Positions 21,201 to 33,200 of a DNA stretch of 64,000 nucleotides are shown here, one piece after another; position 1 is the stretch's first letter, and every line of letters begins with the position of its first letter. The position numbers and the translations under genes were made by a program. Origin of the DNA: Cydia pomonella (taxonomy: Eukaryota > Arthropoda > Insecta > Lepidoptera > Tortricidae); contig NC_084703.1 of the NCBI RefSeq assembly GCF_033807575.1, positions 8,308,001-8,372,000 of the forward strand. The letters are read 5' to 3'. Under the pieces are notes generated by a model. That model was not told the origin of the DNA, made no database searches, and saw only the letters and a program-made list of their open reading frames with translations.

Positions 21201-24200
21201 GTGTTGGGAGGCCCTAATTATTTACGTAACAGCGTGATAAAGACAATGTCCATGATATTTGTGATTAATAATATCAACCAAAAAATCCTCTAGTTGGCAA
21301 CTACTTTTTGCATTTGCCTTGAAATAAGGTTGAACGTGTCTATAATAGGAAAGGTGGTGGATACTTAAAGTTCTGAGGCTATGTTAAGCAAAATAAAATG
21401 GGCGGTAACACACTCTCATATTTACAAAGTATAAGATTGCCTGACAAATATATTAAGTGTCAAAAGTGTGACCAAAGCCGGAATTAAGTGATTGCGTAAA
21501 TTATTTGCTTTTACGAATATAACAGTATATTCCAAGATAATTATAATCACCCATCGTATACCCACTTTTTCTATTTTCCAAACCTCTGACCTTAAGTATT
21601 GGTACATTCAAGCGGCCATTGTTAAACTTAAAAATGGTCACTTTTTCACTTGTAGTCTGCCTCGTTTGCAATCATGAAATGGTCATAATACGTGATGGCC
21701 TCCCTTTTGCAAACATCAATTATCTTTAAGTGTTAGCGTCATACTAGATCTGTCAGTATGTGACAGCCCTATTGTACTATTACTTGCAGATCGGTATCTG
21801 CGGACTGATGCCGTAGATATTGTACGTGCAACAGGAAGATGCCTCAAGGATGTGCTGGCCACATTACAAAATAACACTTAATTGTCTCATGACACTACTT
21901 TGTCAGGTCTATTTATATACAGGAAGCAGTTATTTAATATCATATATGCCGGTAGTCATTTGTTATTCATATACGCCATTTTGCTTTTACTTGTTTATGC
22001 TATGTATTTGTGTCAAATCATATTTTAAAAGGCATATTAAACCAAGTCGAACAAAATGAAAAATGAAAAAAAAAAAACTATTTGGGTTAGGCTTTGCAAG
22101 CAATTTTTATATGCCTCAGTACCCTATAATATAACACTGCTACAATTGAGATGAATGTAATGACACTTAAAGGCGGGATTCCACCTATCTGCGGCACAAG
22201 CATATTCAATATAAAAATGCTTGTGCCGCGCAGCAGTGTTGGGCGTATTCAAATTACTTATGTAATTTTAACTACAAATTAGATTACATGTAGTAAACTA
22301 CTTGTAAATAAGATTAAAAAAAAAAAAAAAACTTTCATTAAAATAATTTAATCTTTGTATAGAATTGATTCTAAGGTCATGATACCGAATGTCAAAAATG
22401 TATTAAGATGGTCATACTAAACAAGGTTTACCATGGGACCGATGGAAAAATCGTGAAAACATTGTACCCCTGGGCCCAAACGTTTCATCTACTTTGGGCC
22501 CTCAAGGTGCCAATTATATTTTCTTTCGCGATGTTGTGGTTAGTTCCATAGGGTTTGTTCAGTAAGCTGGGTGATTTTGGGGTCGTGTTCCTGACTACAA
22601 AATCACCCAGCATAGGTACATTGTTTGATCGGCTATATTTGACAGTTACACGTGGAAAGGTACACGTTTATAGAATTGTATAGCTTATACATTTTTCCAC
22701 GCTAGATAAAGCATCAAGTTGCCGTGCCAACCGTAAAAACGCAATCAATTTACAATCTATGATTTCTATTCTATACTGCAATGAATGGTAAAAATGCGTG
22801 GCGAAATCATTGATATGTATCTTACAATGCACTTATTATTGCGCGGCCTTCCGTTACTCGGTTGCACCTACATAAGTACCTACATTATCTTTTAGTTACA
22901 CTTAAAATACGTAGAAATGACAAATGTCCAAATTTAGGTCCCTTGCAAAATGTCTTGACTTTATCGAAAGATAATGGTTATTGAAGAAATAATATATTGA
23001 AATGGTTTTGATGAGTTAATCGTTAAAACCAATCAAAAATGAAATAATACACGTTATCATCTATTTGCATTTGATTTTTTATGTGCATCTGTTATCCCAT
23101 CCAAATTGTATTGCAATGATTGTTAACTTGGCTATACCTCACCCGGACCCGGGTACGTCCTTAAACTACGTCCACAAGAGAGGTATGGGCATTGTGAATG
23201 TCATCTCGCTTTGTGTGGTAGGGCACAGCACAGCAGATGTCATTCCAGATCTAGAGCAGAGCCCAGCTGGGGAAGTACCTCCACCTTACAGAAAAACGCA
23301 GCCAAATAACACTAGACCCTACTCTTAGTGTTGTGTTCCTGCCGGTGAGTAAGGTTGCCAGAGCTCAACGAGGGGTGGGAGGGGTGTTAGGGTCGGCAAC
23401 GAGCATGTAACTCTTCTGGAGTTGCAGGCGTACATAGGCTACAGAGACTGCTTCCCATCAGGCGGGCCGTATGCTTGTTTGCCACCGACGTAGTATAAAA
23501 AAACCTCACAATATCAAGTAAACTTAAGAAACAAACATAATAACATTTAAAATGTATCTGTACCTACTGCAATTACATACATTGTACAAAATTTGACCTA
23601 ATACCACTATAGGTAATCATTTTCACATAAACATGAAAATGCTAAGAATTCCGTAGAACTGACACGGGCAAGACATACTTACTTGTACGCAGTTAGCACT
23701 TAAACACATTAAACGTGGCATCATTACATATTTATGTTTTTAAACACTGTGTTTTTCACCACTTATCAAATGAGCGCTCTAGTGGCGTAAATCACGAGTG
23801 TCTGTCACGTCTGAACGCACGTGATGTCGCACGTGTGGAGGCGACCTAAGCACAGTTATTAACAAGATTTTATTGTATTCTATTCCATTATAAAGGCAAT
23901 AAGCTCTTGTAAATATGTATATTTGTAAAGCAGTTCTTGACAACGGCTCTAACGATTTAGATTAATTATGATGTAATGCATGTAACCATGAAGACAAGAA
24001 ATCGATCTAATTGTCATTTTCTCAGAAAAATCGTTTTTCCGTGTCATATTAGCCACTCAGTATTTTCAGGATCAAGTAGATGCGCTGATCTCGATACAAA
24101 CACGTTTCTGAAATATTGTTACTGTCGAAGTTAATGTTTCTTTTTTTCATAGTGAAGTATCTGCTATAAAGTTGGACGTTAGCCTGTGGGGAGTATAGCC

Positions 24201-27200
24201 AATACTGATTAGGGACTTCACATACACGTTTGCAATTCTTCGCAGATTTATGCAGGTTACCTCGCGTTTTCCTTTACCAAAAAGCTGGTGGTAAATATCA
24301 AATGATATTTCGTTCTGGATATTAAAATTATTACAAATATTTTGACACAATATATTGTACATCAATATATTTTTTCCGAAGTATTAATTATTATAACAGT
24401 TAGGTGCATTAAAAAAATTGTATGGTATCTGTTCGCTCCAAGTTTTTATAAAAATAAATGAAATAGTCAAACGTAGGGGAGCGTTTAAGAAAAATCCATA
24501 ATGTCAACATCCACAGATGAAAACAGGGATTACGTTTGTATGGAGCAGCGGCCGTCCCCTTTCCTCTCAATCTATGACCTAAGTCCGAGTTTAGTTAGAG
24601 AACAGGTTCTAGGATAGAACTAGACGATGCGAAAAGCGCGGGTGATGTGCCTAGGCACGCGTGAGAGCCTGCAGGGCATACTTACTTTACTCTTTGCTGC
24701 AGGGACTCGCACTCGAACGGTTTACAGTCAAACCTACATAACACGAATTTCAAGCATAACGCTAAGATTGGTGTAAACATGTAGAGGCTCTTTAGGTTAA
24801 TTTTTTATTAAAAGCATTTTCATTAACATGATTTCGATTTTTGGAGTAAGTTAATCAAACACATCATACCTACTCGTAGTTGTGGTACTTAGCTGTGCTC
24901 TCTTTTTTCGAGTTACGTAGATTCAGGTCAGGTTACGAACCTTATACCTAGTATGAAGATGACAGAATAATGATTTAATTTAAATACTAACAATGTGTGA
25001 AGATAAAAGAACTTATGAAAAGATAAATATAATAATAGACCGTGGACGTGTCCTTAGGCATATCGAGGTCTTTACGAGTGATATGACTTTAGTGGTTAGG
25101 ATGGAAGGGCGATTATAACTTTTAGCTTTACGAGGTTCGACTTATTGAGGTTCCACTGCATTTAAAACGGGTTTAGAAACAGCGAGCGGCGCCCTCCAAT
25201 ATTTATAATACCCACATTTCAAGTTTGAATCGTGTACATGAAGTTAATCGATTCAATGAAATGCAATATTTACTGTGGCTTCATATCGCAAACATATATT
25301 TGTATGAGTCTCAAATAATGTCGCAAAGTAAGTGTCATCTTGAGTCGGGAATGACATTTGAACTACATAGTACTGTTTTTATCTTAATGAGGCAAAACAG
25401 AACAAGTTTCAAAGTTAAGAGAATGAAGAACTCTTTCATGTGATACTACTACAAAGTTACTACTTAGAACTTTACCTACTCGAACTACGCCGTAACACTA
25501 AGGTGACAGTCCATTTCCAACTGCAGCTGCACTACCGTTGCGACATTACTGGTGCGACATTACTGCAGCGGCCGACTGCTGCTGTTTGCGGCGTGCAGTC
25601 GCGGCAGCGTTCGTCAGTTGATTGCCAAAGTCAATGAATAATGTCACTGTCAGACGTATAAATAAAATTACTAATTTACTTATTTGTATTTTTTACGAGA
25701 AGAAGTAAGTGACGATAATGCTACATGGTACACGAAAACGAAAAACAGTTTGCCTTTCTACAAAACTCACATTCAGTCGAAGGCAGCTACGCAATATTAT
25801 TAAAAAACCAGATATTGTTGGTGATCGTTTGTTTGCCGATTAAATGAATAACAATTTAACTTCAAATTGAAGAAATACAACCAAATTACTCAAATTAAAT
25901 GAATGCAGAGGAGAAATATTTCTTCACTTAAGGTAAGTTAACATTTTGAAATTATCTTCCCCATCCTCTTGACTAAATGCGTGACCACTGCACACAGCAA
26001 CCCGACGAGAGCGGGACTCATGTTGCTCGTGATGGATACGGTATGCGCACTTGATCCACTTGCATCACGTGATGCAGCCAAATCCAGCCGGTGGTGTCTG
26101 CACGTTTTTAGTGGCCTAGTACCGCCTGGATGTAGAAGTCTGCGATAAACGTCCCCTCAAAATGCTAGGTAGGCTCTTTTATCCCGGGTTTACTTTATTT
26201 TTGCAAAGGGATTCGTGGGCTTCGGAGATGGCGATGCGACAAAATAAATTCTCCAATGCAGTCGTTCAGTGTTAGCAAAATATTACAGATTTATCTTTCT
26301 GAGTTTTCATATTAAACCAATCTTTCATTAGTTACCTAAAAGTAAAGAATAAACGAATAAATTGATTTGTAAGAGCTATAATTACGCAATTTACACTTAA
26401 TATTGTCCAGTTTCCTATTTCAAACTAAAGCACAAATTTAAATCTTATAATCGCTCTTGTGTTGCAGGTGTCCATGGGTGACGGCACTCGTGGTGGTGGC
26501 AGATACAGTGTATGACTAGACCATATAAAACTTGATGGGCGAGACAAGAAATCCTTTATGAAGAAAGCTATTTACGTTAGCCAAGGGGCTGATAGAAAGA
26601 ATATTTAATAAATTAATTGGAATAATAAATATTTTCCTCGTGATGGTGTGATAAAATAAATTCGTGTTGCGCTCTGTAGCAAAGTTTGTTTAACCCTCAT
26701 GCCTTGAAGTCCCCGCAACTGTCAATACAATTTTATTTTAAAACCGCTGTCGCTTCTCTTGTGGTTCAATTTTGTAATTTTTCTTACGTTTGAGTATCCA
26801 TATGCTACCATGAGGTGTTAAACAACAACTTTGCCTTTTGTATTTCTAGGTAATACAACTGAATTATTGCTTCTTTTATCTCAAAAATGGCTTTGAAATG
26901 ACAAAGTGAGAAAGTGTCACGATATTATACACCGTGGGCTGGTAAAACCTGATAGTTTTAAAGTTGTATTCTTAATCGCATTTAGAGGCTAAAATATCAT
27001 ACAAATTTTCTGTAATCGGTCTTCTTTCAGAGATAATGGCAATTCTTGCGAAAATTTGTTTCTGCAATAACTTTGTGAAAAACGCCTTTTTCGCTGCGGC
27101 GCTGCCTCTATGTGACTTGGTTTAGTCATACCTTCTGACAAACATTACTCAACTAAAAAGAACATTCGCAATTTTGATCTATAGATGAATTAAGAAAACT

Positions 27201-30200
27201 TTACATCTTCGTTGTAATGTTTTTTTTTTCGCCATGATGTAGAAAGAAATAACGTGCTGTGTGCAGAAAATGGCTTTTAAATCGGCTAAAAAAAAAACAG
27301 AACATTTTTTTTCCGAATTTTACTAAACATTTTTTGATCCTCAGGAATGCGTGGTTAAGATCTGTCGGATTTTACCAACCCACGGTGTATATAATATGAT
27401 ATTACGACACTTTCACATTTTATCACGCCAAATTCACTGTGCCACGGTACTGTCAGCGAGAATTCAGTAATTAATCCTGTTAAATATAAGCGTCACTGAA
27501 ACTCCTAAGCACGCCTCCAACTCCAGAAGTGATACATGCGCGTTGCCGACCCTTTAAAAACCTGTACACTTCTTTTTTCAAGAACCCCTACTGTAGACCT
27601 TCAGAAAAACCTCGGCAGGGAGCTCATACTAAAGCCGGAGCGCCCGCGGGAGGAAATTCCTCTTAAGCCGCACAGTGCGCGACCATTGTTGCCACTAAAA
27701 AATGTAATCTACTGTGGTGTCGTAGTATCCTAACACAAATATAGAGGATACAGAGTAAGCTATATTTTCATTCAAAACATTTTCTCAGTCAAAATTTGGA
27801 AAAAGAGAGAAAGAGGAAAGAGAGAGGAAATTGCATACGACCACTCCGTTCAGTATTAGAATCATCATAGAAATATTATGTTGTCACATTTTTATGCTAT
27901 GTGTACATGATTGTACGATAATGGTTAGCATACCTACATCGATCTTATTCTAACACATAAGTGCGTCCTGTAATTTAGTAGTAGTAGTAGTAGTAAAACT
28001 TTTTATTGTACAAAAATGAACACAAAACAGGAAAAAAACACTCATCATTAATACAAAGGCGAACTAGTTTTCCAGTTTTTTCACTATTATTAGTTACCTG
28101 ATAAATTCATTAAATAAACAGTTCTTTCCTTTTTTCGTAGTTTTCCGAGAACAGCTATAAGCTCGAAAGGGCAAGAACGATAGAGAGCCAAATATACGAT
28201 TTTCAAATTAAGATTTTCAAGGTAGGCAAAATGAATTTATCAGGAAACATTAAACAAAAACAATAAGAGCAACGCCAAGATACAGAGGAACTACCGCGAA
28301 ACACAGAAACTATCGGGGTTGTTTATCCGCGGGTGTAATAAACTCCTTATATTGTAGTGGTTATATCCTCTTTGCTTAGAGCTACTAATATCTGTGACCA
28401 AAGACATTTCTGTAAAGATTTGACGTGCGGTTTGCAGTTGCGGTCGTATGTACACGAAACACTAAAAATCACCATGCTACGTGCAGTCGGTCTTGTCATC
28501 ATTTTACTATGGAATTTGACAATAACACTGACGTATTCAGGCCGCTGCAGTAATGTCGGAGCAGTAGTGCAGCTGCGGTCGGAAATACGTTAAAATTACC
28601 ATATTACGTGCAGTCGGTACCGTCATTGATTTTACTATGGAAATTGACAATAACACCGACACGATCAGGCCGCTGCAGTAATGTCGGAACAGTAGTGCAG
28701 CTGCGGTCAGAAATGGACTGTCACCTTTATACTCGTAACTTATAAGCGTTCATGGTGCAAGGGCGGCTCAGGTGGCAACTCATGGCGATCGACGTGTAAT
28801 TAATTCGTTTTTAATTGGATTTAGATTATTGAATTGATAATTTTATGTTACTTATAATTAGATTATACTAAACCACTTGTAATGAGCTTAAAAGGCAAGT
28901 CCAAAATAAGTTAAAAGACTTTTTATGTAAAATACCGAAGTTTCTAAATCTTATGTACTCGTATCTCGGCACGCGACTCGCGAACGCCTCTTGAATTGCA
29001 ACGCGCTGAATTGGCTCGGTCATTGAACTCACCGTTAACCTGCGTCTGCCACACGGCGTCGCCCACGCCCCATAGGCCCGAGATCACGAAGAAGGTGCTG
29101 GGAGTCTCGGGGTTGGGCCGCCAGATGAGCAGCCACACGATCAGCCCCAAGTGCAGCGCGGCGCCCATAACGAGGATCGGGAATCTGCCGATGTACTTCA
29201 TGGCCGAGCCGAAGACGAGAGAGCAGATGGCGTTGACGACCCCGAAGCAGATCATCACGTAGCCGATGGAACGGATGCCGAGTGCGCAGGACACATAGGC
29301 CTGTGAAAAAAATATACATACATCATTTACGTTTCTTAAATAGGTAAACTTTTATCTTCATAGCGTCGCTCCGGCAGTATGCCATGGCTCGCTTAAATAT
29401 TTCTTGAAAAAGTATTGGATTTTAAATTATCTTTAATTTGTAGTAATCGATCATTATAGGCAGGTTTCTATGTATACTATTATTTAAAGATAAGACCGCC
29501 CATTGTGTTATTTTTACTTTTAAGATTGTGATTTTGTACTGTTTTCTTTTATTGAGGTGTGGAAGAGTTTTGTTATCTTACATTAAAGTTTCTTAGCAAA
29601 TAACGTAAAAAAGTACACGGGTCCCGATGCAGTGAAGTTTTTGTACTTATTTAAAAATAGAAATTATGAATGGTCTCGACGCTAAATTGTTAGTATAATG
29701 GCAGATCCGTGTGGAGTGCCCTTTCTACATCTTTAAAATGCCTACCATAATAATCTAATAAACTTCTTTTTTTCATTGATTTTCATTATTTATACATTCT
29801 GTAATATCTTAACAAAAGTTGATGGTTCTATTTGTAGACCAATTTAGACTGTAAAAGATATAGTTTTGAAGGTGATTTTTAGAGAATTATCTATACTTGG
29901 AAAAGTTATCTGAATATTAGATACTTTTGATGCTGACTGTACCATCAGAGAATCTCAGAAAATGATCTAACTAGACGAGAGCATAATATGTATCGATCGG
30001 GGCTTGCACCCATAAATTGGGGGAGAATTTTATTATAATTTTACTGTCTCACTGTCCTCACTGATCGTTTCGTTTGAAATAAAAACCCCCGATTAATCTT
30101 GTAATTCTAATTTTAATAATCTTAATTTTTTACAATATGTATGTACATAACAATAAAATACAAAAGGACACTAAAACAATACAGAATGCATTTACCAAAC

Positions 30201-33200
30201 ACATTGCACAAAATCGCGGTTATCTCGTATGCCAAGGCTAGGTACTTACTGGACTTGTCCTTCTCGCCTTTTACGAGATTCTCATCATGGGAAATAATCA
30301 TTGATATCATTACTTTTTATTCAGAACAGGACATTATACCATCAACGATTTTCTAGAACTATGTGTATAATTATTTCTTATTCATTTCACGTTTGGCTAA
30401 ACAAAGATTCTAAAGTAGTTATATAGGTAGAAAATGCAATGTCTTAACTCGCAATCAAAATCAACGATAAATATTAGGAGCACGCATTCCTTAACAAATC
30501 GTTTCGGTTTCAACTGCCACGGTAATATGTAGCATCTTTGTCTGTTGAAATTTCAGCGTTAACATGTTGTCGTCAGGGTTCGTTTTTTGTAAAAAGAGAC
30601 ATCGTGACTTATGAAAATGCGTCAGTCACTTGTGGCGTTGTAATCAGTTAGCGAAACTAACGCGCAACTAGTAATTAGATTCAAGAAGGTATTGCATATT
30701 ACTTAAGTAAAAATATTGCTGAAGCACGTAAGTTTCAGTTTGCCTAGTATTGCAGGCAGATCTAACGTCTTTGTGCAAATTGAACAGAACATATGCACCG
30801 TTTCTCTCATGTCAATGTCCAGCTGATACCTATCGCGAAAGAAGAACGCATTAACTCCATATGAGACCAATATGTAGTTAACGCTTTTAGCCATATGGGC
30901 ATTATGCGTGAAACCCAATCACGTACTGGCAATCAATCGAAACATCTCCACGCGTTTGATGGTCGTTCAAAACGTGACGAGGTCCGGACTGAATACTGAC
31001 CGCTTCCGCTTGGCAAAAAAGCGAATAATATAAATAGGTTTTTGCTTGAAATAGATACGTGTCTTGTTAAGTATGATTTAGTGGTTTTGAGTCGCGCGAA
31101 CTATAAAGTAACTATAGGTGATAAACAACTATTATTTACTAAGTACTTAGTTAAATTGTGAGTGATTTATGTAAGAATTGCGAGATATGGGACTCGCATT
31201 TGTAGTTTGCATAAAGGTAACGCCATTTTACGGCAAGTAAACGTTGATTTATATCTCTGTAAAGCGCTAAATATCAATAATTAGAGCAGATTTACTTTTA
31301 ACGATCTTGGACAAATATAATCTAATGTGGTTTACAAGCTTCACAATTTCCTATATATTTTAAATATAATATATCGATATATTATAACGATTCTTGTGCC
31401 TATACGCGCGCCGTTAGTGTGCTGAGACCCTTAAACACAATTGGTAACTGTCCAGTTTCGCTTGGCTATTATTTCTTAGGGTTAATATCCTTTTATATAT
31501 TTAATTTTTTTAAGCAGGCAAATCATGAGTTTGTGTGAAACTTTAGTAATATTTTAATATATGTAAGTAGTTGTTCGGACCCGGGTACGTCCTTAAACTA
31601 CGTCCATAAGAGAGGTATGGGCATTGTGAATGTCATCTCGCTTTGTGTGGTAGGGCACAGCACAGCAGATGTCATTCCAGATCTAGAGCAGAGCCCAGCT
31701 GGGGAAGTACCTCCACCTTACAGAAAAACGCAGCCAAATAACACTAGACCCTACTCATAGTGTTGTGTTCCTGCCGGTGAGTAAGGTTGCCAGAGCTCAA
31801 CGAGGGGGGGGGCGGGTTTAGGGTCGGCAGCGCGCATGTAACTCCTCTGGAGTTGCAGGCGTACATAGGCTACGGAGACTGCTTACCATCAGGCGGGCCG
31901 TATGCTTGTTTGCCACCGACGTAGTATAAAAAAAAAGTAATATTTGTAGAAGTGTATTAGCATCAGTTATAAAAGTTAACTGTAGCCATCTACCACTGGG
32001 TTATAGACTGCTTGGTCAGCGGTGGCAACATGGATCCATTTTTAGGGTTCCGTAGCCAAATGGCAAAAAACGGAACCCTTATAGATTCGTCATGTCCGTC
32101 TGTCTGTCCGATTCTGTCACAGCCACTTTTTTCCGAAACTATAAAAGCTATACTGTTCAAACTTGGTAAGTAGATGTATTCTATGAACCGCATTATGATG
32201 TTTACACAAAAATAGAAAAAAAAACAATAAATTTTGGGGGTTCCCCATACTTAGAACTGAAACTCAAAATATCTTTTTTCATCAAACCCATACGTGTGGG
32301 GTATCTATGGATAGGTCTTTAAAAATGATATTGAGGTTTCTAATATCATTTTTTTCTAAACTAAATAGTTTGCGCGAGAGACACTTCCAAAGTGGTAAAA
32401 AGTGTCCCCCCCCCCCCCCCCCGTAACTTCTAAAATAACGGAATGAAAAATCTAAAAAAAATATATGATATACATTACCATGCAAACTTCCAACGAAAAT
32501 TGGTTTGAACCAGATCTAGTAAGTAGTTTTTTTAATACGTCATAAATGGTACGGAACCCTTCATGGGCGAGTCCGACTCGCACTTGGCCGCTTTTTTTAT
32601 TACTTGTCACTATGCCCGTCACTTTCCCGCTTACATATTTGTTAGAACGTGACAGACATAGTGACAAATAATAAAGAGCCGACCATCTTAGCCCTACTGG
32701 TTGGTCTTTCTCTGCGTTTCTTATTATTGATTATTCAGTGGTATCCTAAGCTAAACTTAACTAACCCTTAAACTGGCACTAATTTCGATCGCTTTTCGGG
32801 TGATATTCCATCGCACCGTTGGCTCTGCCCCCTAGGTTTTTTATTTCTTATTTCGAGTCCTTACCTGAGTATAGTCTGCTCCGATAAACGCCTGCTCCAT
32901 GCCGATCCACAACGTGATGGGGATGAGCAGCTGTTGGTTAGGCTTCTTCAACTGGTAGGCCGTGGCCGACAGCAGCTGGATACCGGACAGCTCCTTAGCC
33001 GGGTCAGCCTTCCTCTGTTTTTCACCGTATCTGGAGAACGAAGGCACTTTAGAAAAAACAAGAACAACATGCCATTAGAAAGAGATTGTTACATAAATAT
33101 ACTATTATTGAAACTGCATGCAATCCAAAATGTTTTGTACTCAGCATAGCTGGAACAACCAGAGATTTAAAGTTTAAGGAGATATCAGTAAGAGCGTTAT

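Larger units (their letters stand above)
18894..29032 (-). other. Intron 4 (10.1 kb), repeat-loaded
   Basis: It lies between exons 4 and 5, phase 1. It contains two near-perfect hairpin elements (19.5 and 19.8 kb), a LINE/SINE tail (23.1 kb), an inverted pair of one GC-rich repeat family (25.5 and 28.4-28.7 kb), a LINE 3' relic (28.0 kb) and smaller hairpins near 22.2 and 22.6 kb. No additional exon with coding potential was found. Confidence 0.8.
29301..32864 (-). other. Intron 3 (3.6 kb)
   Basis: Phase 0. It contains a LINE 3' relic (30117-30300), copy 2 of the LINE-tail/SINE repeat (31577-31936), family A in minus orientation (32041-32591) and hairpin MITE family B (32594-32697). The family A and B copies abut each other almost base to base. 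Confidence 0.8.

Noticed and set aside
27979..27994. (TAG)n as a telomere-like or CRISPR-like array
   Set aside because: It is a short microsatellite at a LINE tail. No (TTAGG)n telomere repeat and no spaced direct repeats exist in the window.
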